DNA from: Humulus lupulus
Taxonomy: Eukaryota > Streptophyta > Magnoliopsida > Rosales > Cannabaceae
Reading direction: 5' to 3'
Length of the DNA stretch: 64,000 nt
Assembly: GCF_963169125.1 (NCBI RefSeq)
Contig: NC_084797.1
Location: forward strand, 101,271,868 to 101,335,867
Positions 21,312 through 32,771 of the stretch are shown here, piece after piece. Positions within the stretch are counted from its first letter, which is position 1. Each line of letters starts with the position of its first letter. The notes beneath the pieces were generated by a model that made no database searches, had not been told where the DNA came from, and was given only the letters and a program-made list of their open reading frames with translations. Both the position numbers and the translations under genes were made by a program.

Positions 21312-24300
21312 TGTAACGACCCAGATTCTCAAGACTTGATAATGCGGAAATATAAATGTTTTCATTTAACAAAATGTCTCAAAAACCCATAGAAAAAAAA
21401 ACTTTTTAAAAAGTCGTATGGCCATACTTAACATTTAGTTACAAACATGTTTTATAAAGATTAGAGTGAGCCTAGTTTAGGAAAATTACACAACATTTCC
21501 AAAAATAAAAAGGCTTCCCAAAAGGTCGGTCCACATGTACATTTGCAAGGAAGACTCCAGTGCTCACTGCTCTGCCTTGCCCTTGCTCTTACCTACAACA
21601 TGAAACAACTAGGTAAGCGAAAACGCTTAGTAAGATCAACTTTCAAACAAAGCATGTAGAGAATTAGGGTTCCGGACCCATCCGGACCCTAAACAATCAA
21701 TTTCAAGAACGCTACAGCGTCCTGGCAAACTTATGGTCATGCCTGATAACCAAGGATAAATTAATTCATAACCAGATAAAAAAATCCTGCACTCAGAAAA
21801 ATCCCAGAACAAGCAGATATATTATATCACAACTATATCTTACCAACAATTATATCCCTGCACTCAGAAAATCCCAGAGCAAGCAGATATATTATATCAC
21901 AACTATATCTTATCAACAAATATATCCCTGCACTCAGAAAATTCCAGAGCAAGCAGATATATTATATCACAACTATATCTTATCAACAATTATATCCCTG
22001 CACTCAGAATATCCCAGAGCAAGCAGATATATTATATCACCACATAATTCGAGACCAACGCTCGACAATTTCCAACAATTCATGCGTAACGCGCCCTCCA
22101 ACATAATTGCTAATCTGTAAAAGAGAACTGAGTCCCCACACTAAGATCTAGCCAATAAATATTCTCATCAAGGGTAACTATCGTGTTACCTAGGGCATCG
22201 CTACATATTCAAGAGTGTAATCCAATTTACACGATTTATCGGAGACTTCTATGTTAATCAGTGGTGCTGGTGAGTAGCTGCCCCTAGGGTGTTCAACATC
22301 ACTCAATCTTGGCAACCCCTAGTATCTCTAGGCACTCTCACGGAATGGCCAATATTCACGGCTGCTATCCGGGAATAACTTATTAGAGCACTTGCTCGGA
22401 TTCTAACCGTCCAATGATTAAGTAAGCATGAGGGCCCCTAGGTCCCATTTATCTTGGCGCCCCTAGGTTTAACCAGCTTATCCTCATCTCATGGCCACTC
22501 GTCGCGGTAATGAACCGGACATAAATAAAATCAAGCAGTGTGACGGGGATCAACCGTCTAGGATATGACGGACTTCTACCGTTCATATTTTCTAAATCAG
22601 CACTCACTAGACTAACGTCTCTAAGCAACTTTCTATGGCAGCCTATATATATGCATGTATCCCTATACTAACATACAAGACAATAATCATTTCATGTTGC
22701 AGCCATACAATATAAGTTGACTTACTTGGAGTCCTTAGCGCTCAGCAGGTTTTCACCCTCCAACGTTCAGTCCAGTTACGCTTAGCCAATACTGTAGTTA
22801 TCCATACAGTATACTCGGATTAATTATGGCACTCATAATTCATTATTATTATTTTGGGCAGTTGGGTCATTTTAATAAAAGTCATTTGTAAGGATTTATA
22901 ATCCTTATTTGGTTTTAAACCTATTAAGGAAAGTCATACAAAATATTCGAGACTAAACCCTAAGTCTCGGGGAGACCTATCCTAAGGTGTCGATACCTAG
23001 GCTCGGGTATCACAATGGTATTTCCCCACAACCCGCTAAAAATCTTACTCTTTCAAGGTATCACTATTAACCCGCACTTTCGACTAGTCGGTTAAAATAT
23101 GTAAGATTTTAGCCGGTATTATATCCAGAAAATACAAATAAATTCCTTAATTATTTTTAAAGAAAATAAACTCTTTAAATTTTCCTTTTATTTTTCTTAA
23201 GGTTTTAATATCTAAAAACCGTTTTAAGAAAATTTCCTAATTTGTCTTAATTAGGAAAACCGTTATAAATTTCTCATCTTGACTAATTAATTTTCCCAAA
23301 AGCAATTAATCAATTTTACTTACTAGAAAAATAATTCATTTAAACTCAAAGGGGTAATTTTAGTGAAAATATGATTTCAAGACTTACCAATTTATATCTT
23401 GAAATAAACAAAATTTTACTTTTTACCTTATGTTCCAAAATCTCATTTTTACACTAAGTGTGAAAAACCTATTTTTCACATTTTTAACTACATACTTTGT
23501 TAGTTCATAACTTGAAATTTACTTACCCAATTGTTACCAAAATTTCCCAATTCCATTTTTGTTATGCCATTTAGGTCTTTGTAAAATCTTAGGTCAAAAT
23601 GAGAATTTTTGATTGGTGAAATCATTTTCCAACAATGAGGTAAAAATGACCTTATTTTCAAGTCCTTATTTTTTTCCAAACTTTGACAGTTAATAACTTT
23701 CAAACCGTTCAATATTTTCTTACCAAATTTCACAGTGGACTAATAGGTTATGCCAGAAATATGTCCACAAAATTTTAGAAAAAACTGGGTTCATTTGCCG
23801 TATACAGTGGCTGTCCAAACTTGGTTCCGAAAATGAGAATACGAAAAAACAGTTTTTTACCTAAACTTTGAAATAGCATAACTTACTCATTTCTAAACAT
23901 TTTTTAGTGTTTCAAAAGCTCAATTTTATGTACTCAATCTCAGAAACATTACAGTACAATTTAATTTTACAAAAACAATATACAGTGGCTACTTGACCCC
24001 TTGGAAGTCACAGCTTAAAACATGTTTTGTTTTAGGGTATCCTACAAAACCCTTGGGGGTTTTGGTTCCCATTTTCAAAAATCAATACACATGCATCATA
24101 AAAATTATTAAACAACTACCATAACCTTATTACATCATCAACAAGAAACTCTAAGCATTAGATATAAAAAATAATGCTTAAAACTAAAAACCCTACAACA
24201 AAATCATCAAAAGTAAACTTTTTACCTCTTTGGTGTTCTTGCTTAAGGTTTGGACCTTCCTATAAGCTTTGACTCCTTCAAAACCTTTCAAAAACCCTAA

Positions 24301-25268
24301 CCAACTTCCTCCAACAACATAGGTAATTAGCTATTTGAAACTCTATGATTAAAACTTGACAAAAGTCTAGATTAATGAAACTTTACCTTAGGGAAAACCC
24401 TTCCTAGACCAAGACTTAGCTTCCAAGTTTCTTTGGTGTTCTTGGGGTTGAAAATGGAGAGAACACTTGAGAGAGTCTTCAAAAATCAGATGATAGTGAA
24501 TGAGGGAGGGAGAGTGGTCGGATTTGGGGGTTAGAATGGCTCACACAACTCTTCAAAATATCACAAAACACTTGAGTGCTTTTCTACCCACTTGCCCACT
24601 TGACTTCTTAATTAAATGGGATTTGAATTTTATAAAATTGGGTTCACACCACTCTAAAATAGCACATGGCCAGCCACCATTTTCCATATATGTGACCATT
24701 AATTTTTTTTATTTTTTTTTTATTTTTTTATAAAGGTTAATAAGGGTTTATAAGAAGAAAAGTCCAAATTGGCTTTTGACACCTTTTTCACTCTTATTAA
24801 GTTTTAATCACCAAACTTAACATTAATTAATTAAATTAAATGTCTCTCACATTTAATTTAATTAATCACATAATAAAATTTAACCTAAGGTCCATTCATG
24901 GAATAAAATTCCCCATTTCGGCAAAATTAGGCATTTAACACAAAATGCCCTAAAATTTCCATTTTCTTTTAGGTTTATTATTTTTGACCAAACTTTAACT
25001 TTTATGAATGTATTTTATGCCCAAAATATAATTGCCATGATTTTTCGTTTTATTTTCCGAGATTTTTACCCGATCAGGGTTTTTGTGTCGGTCCAGGACC
25101 GAAAGTCTTATCTTGACTTTTAAAATCACAAAATTCATATTTTGGCTAGCAATAACTCATGGAATACTTACAAACAAAATATAATATTATTTAAAATAAT
25201 ATTCTTAACCCGGGGGAAAAATACCGACCCGAGTCGTTTAAAGGTACCCGAAAACGTAGGACGTTACA
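21312..25268 (-). mobile_element. Element E: long solo LTR (~3.96 kb) inside the 5' LTR of C
   Basis: The block starts TGTAACGACCC and ends GGACGTTACA, with perfect 5-bp duplication TGTTT (21307-21311 and 25269-25273). It is absent from the 3' LTR of C. It has no primer site, polypurine tract, second LTR or coding capacity, so it is a solo LTR, probably in minus orientation. At nearly 4 kb it is unusually long. Reading frames inside, up to 77 codons, look like chance. Confidence 0.85.
21787..22045. repeat. Tandem repeat, ~70-bp unit, about 3.7 copies, inside LTR E
   Basis: Units beginning CTGCACTCAG start at 21787, 21858, 21928 and 21998, giving periods of 71, 70 and 70. Each contains AGCAAGCAGATATATTATAT. 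The last copy breaks off near 22040. Non-coding. Confidence 0.9.
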
Positions 25269-25355
25269 TGTTTAGTCTAAGTGACTTGTTAGCAAGTCCA
25301 GCATTGGTTTCAAAACACACTTGGTAATGGACCCTGATTAGCAGGGCGTTACAAC

Positions 25356-25368
25356 TTGGTATCAGAGC
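25356..25368 (+). other. Primer-binding site of element C (tRNA-Met type)
   Basis: TTGGTATCAGAGC begins three bases after the 5' LTR end at 25353. It is the primer site typical of plant chromoviruses. The same site follows the LTR of G at 41431. Confidence 0.9.
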
Positions 25369-25574
25369 AGCCAAGGTTTAAGGGTTCCTGACGTTGGACT
25401 GGGCATGTCATTCACTGCTAAAGACAAGCTCGACTCAGGGTTGGGAAACTATTAATATAGTTATGTGTATATTTGCTTAAATGAGTCATATGTGCTTTAT
25501 CTGGTAGTTTAAATAAGAAGCATGAGTTTTCCTGATAGGGCCTGACCCTTGACTACTGTATGTAGGTTGAGAAC

Positions 25575-25890
25575 GTGTTTATTAGCATGGTAGATATTTG
25601 TAAATGCTATAGGACTGCTTATTAGCATCATTGAACTTGATGAATGTCAGAAACGCTTATTAGCGCTGTTGTATGCATACCCTGGATAGAGGATGCTTAT
25701 TAGCGCCATAGTGTGTTAAAGGAAAATGTTTATTAACATTGTTAAGTGCCTATGCATGCCAAAGAATATGCTTATCAACATCTTGTTTAGGTGATACTAT
25801 GAATTTCTCTGCTTATTAGCATGATTATTGAATGTGAAATATTGGGGATGCTTATTAGCATTATCAATGCATGTGGATGCTTATTCGATC
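25575..25890 (+). repeat. Array of ~9 GCTTATTAGC mini-hairpin motifs in the leader of C
   Basis: Between primer site and gag the motif TGCTTATTAGCAT and close variants (TGTTTATTAGCAT, CGCTTATTAGCG, TGTTTATTAACAT, TGCTTATCAACAT) recur about nine times, 30-45 nt apart. Each can form a short stem (for example TGCT/AGCA) with a TATT loop. Paired changes such as GCT/AGC to GTT/AAC keep the stem. Confidence 0.65.
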
Positions 25891-25972
25891 AGTTTTGAAC
25901 CGTGGGTTGATGTGAGATATTGCTATTACTGCCTGATAGGCCGAGTCATTGATTGCAGATAGACTTGGAAGT

Positions 25973-27110
25973 ATGCTTCCAGGGCAATCCAATGAGCCTG
26001 CCAGCGCTAGGAATCAGGCCGAAAGTAATGATCAGGGTCAGAACCCTCCGCCAGCCCCTGTGAACTGGCAACAGGTGCTTGCAGACTTGCAAGCTCAACT
26101 ACAGAGGTAGAATGAAGAGATACTACGATTGAGGCAACAACAGGTTCCGGCTGGGAACGCTGCTTCAGGGGCCCCATCTGTTGTTTCAGTACCGGCCGTA
26201 CAGCAGCAGACAAAGTTGGAGAACCGTTGGGAATTGGTATATGAGCAGTTCTGGAAGCAACACCCTTCAATATTCGAGGGTGGCGCATATCCATTTAAGG
26301 AAGAGCAGTGGATGGCTATGATTACGTCCATCTTGGACTTCATGAGAGTTGTGGGCAATGAAAGGGTGGCCTGTGCCACGTACATGTTTCGGGAGGATGC
26401 CCGAATTTGGTGGGGGGTGGTGTCCTAGACTAGAAATGTAACTACAATGGGTTGGGAGGAGTTAAAAATCATCTTCAATGAAAAGTATTACAATGAGGCC
26501 GTTAAAGCTACAAAGGCTGAGGAATTTAGTAAATTTTTCCAAGGAAATATGTCAGTGACTGAGTATGCCCTGAAATTTGACAGATTAGCCAAGTTCGCTC
26601 CAGACTTGGTGCCCACTGATGGGACAAGGAAGGAAAGATTCCTTCAGGGGCTACAACCTATGATAGCCCGGGATGTCAGAATTACCACTGTACCTGGAGT
26701 GACAACTTATGCTCAGGTAGTGGAGAGAGCCCTCTGCAGAGGGTGCAGAGAATAAGATCTGGCGTGATAACGCAACTAGGAGGGTTATAAGGCGGACGGG
26801 ACCTCTCTTTTCAGGAGTCGGTAGGGGCGGAGGCCCCAGTGACCAGAAAAGAAAGACCCCGGATACTAGTTTGGCTCCTAGACTTGATAGGAGGCCACAA
26901 GGTGCACAGATTGGCCGCAAGGGCGGCAATGAGAATTGGAAGACATATCCAGAGTGTGCCAGATGCAGGAAACATCATCTAGGTGAGTGTCGGGCGAAGG
27001 CCTGTTTTGTATGTGGACTTGTGGGGCATCTTAAGAAGGATTGTCCAAGACTGAAGAAAGAAGAACTTAAGAAGCCAGATAGTGCAACTCCGTCTCGGGT
27101 ATTTGCATTG
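25973..27110 (+). pseudogene. Element C gag with CCHC zinc knuckle (broken)
   Basis: ATG 25973 opens a frame with VNWQQVLADLQAQLQ, then the capsid region FLDFMRVVGNERVACATYMF, EDARIWWGVV, GNMSVTEYALKFDRLAKFAP and MIARDVRITTVPGVTTYAQV, all characteristic of Tekay-type gag. TAG codons at 26108-26110 and 26426-26428 interrupt it; both sit where related proteins have Gln. A one-base insertion at about 26735 shifts the frame. The zinc knuckle CFVCGLVGHLKKDC is near 27003-27045 in the frame continuing to 27722. Gag would form the virus-like particle that packages element RNA. Confidence 0.92.
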
Positions 27111-27690
27111 ACACAAGCTGAGGCTGAGGCTGAGGCTGAGGCTAGGCCTTCAGTGGTCATAGGTCAGCTTTCTAGTGCTGGCATATCTTATTCTGTGTTG
27201 ATTGATTCTGGTGCTACACAATCATATGTATCTAGTAGGATTGTTGATAGTTTGTGTAGGCCCTGTGAGTTTTATGCTGTGGGATTTGGAACATTATTAC
27301 CCACTGGAGAGTTGGTGGTTTCCAAGAGATGGGTTAGGTCTTTACCACTGATGGTGGATGGTAGGGAATTATCGGTTGACTTGATAGAGTTGGCCATGAC
27401 TGATTTTGACATGATTTTGGGAATGGATTGGTTAACTAGATATGGAGCAACCATTAATTGTAAGAAGAAGATGGTAACTTTTGAACCTGAGGATGAGGAA
27501 CCTTTTGTGTTTGTTGGCACTATGCATGGACCCCGAATGCCTATGATAACAATATTAAGGGCTAGAGACCTATTACAGAAAGGTTGCATAGGATTCCTAG
27601 CCAGTGTGGTGGATACCATGCAGGTCATGCCAGTGGGACCATCAGAGACTAGGTTGGTCTTTGAATTTCTGGACGTGTTTTGTAGAAGAT
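27111..27690 (+). pseudogene. Element C aspartic protease region
   Basis: A repeat of the codons for Ala-Glu (about 27118-27148) links the zinc knuckle to a protease with active site VLIDSGATQSYVSS and the downstream block DFDMILGMDWLTRYGATINC. A frameshift at about 27684, just past FEFLDVF, throws the reading into a stop at 27720, while the correct frame continues into RT. Protease and gag share the frame 26871-27722. Confidence 0.9.
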
Positions 27691-29001
27691 CTACCAGGAT
27701 TTTCGCCGTACAGAGAGATTGACTTTGTTATTGAGTTGGCACCAGGAACAGAGCCAGTATCTAGGGCACCTTACAGAATGGCCCCAGCTAAGTTGAGGGA
27801 ACTCAAGGTACAGTTACAGGAGTTGTTGGATCTGGGTTTTATTAGACCCAGTTTCTTGCCATGGGGTGCGCCGGTGTTATTTGTGAAGAAGAAGGACGGT
27901 TCATTAAGGATGTGTACAGACTATGGAGAACTGATTAAGTTGACCATCAAGAACAAGTATCCTCTACCAAGGATAGATGACTTATTTGATCAATTGCAAG
28001 GTAAAATGGTATTCTCAAAGATAGATCTTCGATTTGGTTATCACCAGTTGAGAATTAAGGATGAAGACATACCCAAGACAGCTTTCAGTACTAGGTATGG
28101 GCACTATGAGTTTCTCGTTATGTCATTTGGTTTGACTAACGCCCTGACAACTTTTATGGACCTAATGAACAGGGTGTTCAAGGATTATCTGGACCAGTTT
28201 GTGATCGTCTTTATTGATGATATTTTGATTTATTCACAGTCAGAGGAGGAGCATGAGCAACACCTCAGGTTAGTCTTGTAGAGACTAAGAGAACACAAGT
28301 TATTTGCGAAGTTTAAAAAGTGTGAGTTCTGGTTATCGCATGTGACATTCTTCGGTCATATTGTTAGTAGAGATGGGATCAAGGTGGACCCATCTAAGAT
28401 TGAAGCTGTTAAGAATTTGCCAAGGCCAAGGAATGCCTCGGAGATTAGAAGCTTCCTTGGGTGGACAGGCTATTGCAGGAAATTTGTGGAAGGATTTTCC
28501 AGAATATCATTCCCATTGAAAGAATTAACACGTAAGAACCAGAAGTTTACATGGTCAGATAAATGTGAGAATAGCTTTCAGGAGTTGAAGCGACGTTTGA
28601 TTACTGCTCCAGTCCTGAGTCTTCCGATTGGTCAGGGGAAATTTATGGTTTACTGTGATGCCTCAAGGCAAGGGCTAGGGTGTGTCCTTATGCAGGCAGA
28701 GAAGGTGATTGCCTATGCATCACGACAGTTAAAGGATTATGAGCTGAGGTATCCAACTCATGATTTGGAATTGGTCGCAGTGGTCTTTGCATTGAAGGTA
28801 TGGAGGCATTATCTTTATGGGGAGAAATGTGAGATATATACAGACCACAAGAGCCTCAAGTACTTCTTTACATAGAAGGATTTGAATATGAGACAAAGGT
28901 GGTGGTCAGAACTGGTGAAAGACTATGACTGAGATATTCTCTATCATCCAGGTAAAGCCAATGTCCTGGCTGATGCCCTAAGTCGGAGAGGTCCAGGGTA
29001 G
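27685..29001 (+). pseudogene. Element C reverse transcriptase and RNase H (broken)
   Basis: Blocks in one frame are [80 protein letters not shown] and the catalytic [12 protein letters not shown]. RNase H follows with [36 protein letters not shown] and [12 protein letters not shown]. In-frame stops are TAG 28279, TAG 28873, TGA 28930 and TAG 28999. The first two fall where related proteins have Gln. Together these domains would make double-stranded cDNA from element RNA. Confidence 0.93.
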
Positions 29002-29010
29002 CTGTATAGT

Positions 29011-30533
29011 GTGAGACAGATATGCAAGGAGTTAGCAGAGGATATGACCAGAGCAGGGATTGAGTTAGTAGTGGGCCAGTTAGCCAAAATTACCCTGCAG
29101 TATACTCTCCTAGACAAGATAAAGGAGAGTCAGTTACAAGAGCCACAGTTGGTGAAGGTTAGAGAGGATGTTCTAGCTGGAGCAGCTAGGGATTATTCTA
29201 TATCTGATATGGGCCTGCTAAGATACAAGGGTCGGATTTGTGTTCCGATGGATGCTGTTATTAGACGAGAGATTCTGGATGAATCTCATACCACCCCGTA
29301 TTCCTTGCATCTCGGTACCACCAAGATGTGTCAAGACTTAAGAACTTTGTATTGGTGGCCGGGGATGAAGGGTGATGTAACTGAATATGTAGCCAAGTGT
29401 CCGACGTGTCAGTAAATCAACGCTGAACATCAGAGACCTGCAGGATTATTACAACCCTTAGACATTCCAGAGTGGAAGTGGGAAGACATCGCAATGGATT
29501 TTGTGGTGGGATTGCCCAAGACAGTGGGTCAGCATGATTCAGTATGGGTGATAGTGGACTGATACACTAAATCAGCTCACTATCTACCAGTGAGGACAAC
29601 TTATATCGTTGACCAGTATGCAGATCTCTATGTTAAAGAGATAGTACGTCTTCATGGAGCTCCGAGGTCGATCGTGTCAGATCGAGATCCTACTTTTACT
29701 TCCAAGTTCTGGGGAAGTTTGCAGAAGGCAATGGGCACGCAACTAAAGTTCAATACAGCGTATCATCCTCTGACCGATGGTCAGTCTGAGAGGACTATCC
29801 AAATACTGGAGGACATGCTGAGAGCATGTGTACTAGATTTTGAGGGGTCTTGGAGTAAGTATTTACCCGTGATAGAGTTTTCCTACAACAACAGCTATCA
29901 GGCGACCATAGGATTGGCTCCTTATGAGATGTTGTATGGTAGGAAGTGTAGATCACCTATTCATTGGGATGAGTTGGGTGAGCGCAGATACTTGGGTCCT
30001 GAGGCAGTTCAGAGGACCAATGAAGCTATAGAAAAGATAAGAGCTCGAATGCTCGCATCGCAAAGTAGACAGAGAAGTTATGCGATCCAAAGCCTAGGAA
30101 CGTGGAGTTCCAGGTGGGAGACTATGTCTTCCTTAGAGTCTCACCGTTCAAAGGGGTGAGAAGATTTGGCAAGAAGGGCAAGCTGAGCCCTAGATTCGTA
30201 GGACCACTTGAGATCCTGGAAAGGATCGGTCAGGTAGCCTATAGGTTGGCATTACCTCCGGCGTTGTCGACTGTGCACAACGTGTTTCATATCTCGATGC
30301 TACGGAAGTATGTTTCTGATGAGACTCATGTGCTGAGTTATGATGACCTGGAGCTGCAGTCAGATTTGTCCTTCGAGGAGCAGCCAGTCCAGATATTAGA
30401 CGGGAAGGACAAGGTCCTGAGGAATAAAGTTATACCTTTGGTGAATGTATTATGGAGGAACAGCAAGGTCGAGGAGGCGACCTGAGAGTTGGAGTCAACT
30501 ATGCGAGATCAATATCCCGAGCTGTTCAGGTAA
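29011..30533 (+). pseudogene. Element C integrase with C-terminal chromodomain (broken)
   Basis: The HHCC finger reads ESHTTPYSLHLGTTKM through YVAKCPTC. The catalytic core has VSDRDPTFTSKFW and HPLTDGQSERTIQILEDML. The C-terminal region has VGDYVFLRVSPFKGVRRF, RFVGPLEILERIGQVAYRL and VHNVFHISMLRKYV. The end (about 30370-30533) is a Tekay-type chromodomain, which in this lineage targets insertion to heterochromatin. Lesions are TAA 29413, TGA 29560 (where relatives have Arg), a one-base deletion at about 30085 that shifts the frame, and TGA 30483 (where relatives have Trp). The last codon is TAA 30531. Confidence 0.92.
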
Positions 30534-30553
30534 AATTTCGAGGACGAAATTCC

Positions 30554-30570
30554 TATAAGGAGGGGATAGT
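30554..30570 (+). other. Polypurine tract of element C
   Basis: TAAGGAGGGGATAGT lies directly upstream of the 3' LTR start TGTAACATCC at 30571. Element G has a near-identical tract before its 3' LTR (45871-45885), as well as the shared block TTTCGAGGACGAAATT just upstream. Confidence 0.88.
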
Positions 30571-31585
30571 TGTAACATCCCAAATTTCCTAATAGGGTTT
30601 AGTGCCTGGATTAGGGGGCCGGGAGGCAATAATTGAGTTATTATGTGAATTATATTATAATATAATCATGCTTGTATGTTAGAGATATTAAATATGTGTT
30701 TGTGTGATTGAGACCACATTATTATGTGGATATATTTGGGCTACTCGGCAAGAGGTGACCCCGATGAGTAAGTTAGTGGGAAAGTCACAACAGGGTCTTA
30801 ATACCCGGTTCGAGGTGAGCCTAGGGGTATTCTAGTAATTTAGTACATTACCAGGAATTAGTGGGTAATGGGAATTTATTGGTAACCGTGTGAGAATATT
30901 GGAAGTAGCGAGAATTATAGGATGCGAATTGTGGATAGCGGGATTTAAGGCAAAGGACAAAATTGCCCTTGTGAGCACTTGTTGAATAGACTAAGGGCAA
31001 GAGGAAAATTAGCCAATTCCACTTGGGGTTTAGGACTTGGTTAGCTGAATTATGTTGAGAAGGTTTGAGAAATTACAGGGAATTAAAAAGAAAAGACTTC
31101 AGCAACCCTCTCTTTCTCTCCCACGTTCTCTTTATGCTCCATGGGGGTTTGAGTAGTTTTTGGAAAATTTAAGAGGAAAGCTTGGGAAATCAAGGTGTTA
31201 GGCTTGGGGAAAAATAGAGGCTAGGCTCAAGTGCTCATCACAGCTGAGGTAAGAATTCTGACCTGAAATTGTATGGTTAGTTTTGCTGAATATTTAGAGT
31301 AAGGATGTCTATGCATGCTTGACAATTAAGAGGTTGGGTTTGGTAAGTTTGATGAGCTTTACTGTGATAATTAGTTGAGTTTTATTGGTGAGAATGAGTA
31401 TATATATTGTGGGAATTGAATTGGAGGTGTGGGACGGATTTGGTTAAGTTTCGGCTGGGTTCGGTTGAAGAAAAACCCAGAAATTTCTGGGTTCGTGGGG
31501 GTGCGCCATGGCTCTTTTATGGTGAACCGCGGTCTGAGAAGGGAATTTTGAGCCAGTAGGGTTCAGAGGCAGGGGTGGCCTGCGG

Positions 31586-32759
31586 TGTCACGGGCTGACA
31601 TTTTGACAGTGGAAATGCCCGTGCGACACCTTGACTCCTCTCAGCCAAGGTCAGCCTTCCAACCATTCGAATAACATTTGGCACATTTTTCGCGCGACTG
31701 TGTGCCTCTGCACACTTTCGTCTCTCGAACAACTCTCGCCGAGTCATGCTCTTCAACATCTATGAGTGCAATCACGCATCAAGGCTATCTAGCCAAGACA
31801 CTCACACTGACCATAGGTTCTCACTATGGCAAGGCAAATCCCAACACCGATGCTCACCCAGACATTGACAAGTCGAGGTAGCATGTGTGGCTAAGAGCCA
31901 ACACCAAGCTGACGTGCCAACACCTCCTATCATGTCCCATTCGATACTATCCGATTAGCTCACGTCATAGACCAAGGACTCTCATACGTCCATGGTCCAA
32001 TCCTCAAGGCACCACACCATCATGCATGTTGGCAGGCCCTCGAGACTGGGTGCCAGACTAGTAACACACACTGGACCTCTGTCCTACTCAAGCATAGTGC
32101 ACCCTCTAATGCTTGCATGCTAACAAGTCCCATGAATGACTTCCCGTGTCATCTCATGTCGAGATTCATGGCCATGGTGCACCACGACATCTCTCGAAGG
32201 TTTGGGCCACGTTCCATGCCAGCGGCATCCCGACAAGCAAAGGGAACCGTACCCTTAAACCTCTGGCAGCACACTTCGATGCACTATCGGGGCGACCGTG
32301 TAATGTCCATGAGTACTCCTACTCATGGAGACATATGAGTCCCCTCATGGTCCTCATATGCCCGCCTTACTAGTCCTCCCAACTAGTAGTAGCTCACTTG
32401 ACGCACCTACGCTAGGGGGTGGTGGAGAGCTGACACCAGGTGCTCCCCTTACAAAGAGCCTTCTGAGCTTTTAGCCTTCTACCAGGAACATATATGATTT
32501 TTGCTTGGGAGACATATTTGGCTTCCAGCTCGCAAATTCTCCGAATCTCCCAAATCCGATCGTACCATTGCGTTCATTGACCCTTCAATATGGAACCTAC
32601 CAAGTCCCGTCCATTTCCGGGCAATATTGAAGATATTTACGAAAATACCACTGTCGTACAAACTAGGCATCAGCATGCTCACCAGCCTGCACCCTCGCGT
32701 GCGCATCTGACCAAGCGCCATCCTAGCTTGTAACATGCCCTCAAGGCCGGCATGTTACA
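31586..32759 (-). repeat. 3' LTR of element D
   Basis: 1174 bp, from TGTCACGGGC to CATGTTACA on the plus strand, near-identical to 35398-36566. Small open frames occur at matching positions in both copies, for example 32117-32338 and 35924-36145, and reflect only the duplication. Confidence 0.88.
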
Positions 32760-32771
32760 CTCTCCCCTACT

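Larger units (their letters stand above)
17758..25353 (+). repeat. 5' LTR of element C (lacks first ~189 bp; split by H and E)
   Basis: LTR sequence occupies 17758-18601, 20038-21311 and 25269-25353 and matches the 3' LTR segment by segment (30760-31585 and 36567-37940). The two LTRs differ at many positions, so this is an old insertion. The end GGGCGTTACA at 25353 is followed by the primer site. The start TGTAACATCC is absent; at 17758 the match begins abruptly inside the LTR with CCCGATGAG. Confidence 0.88.
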
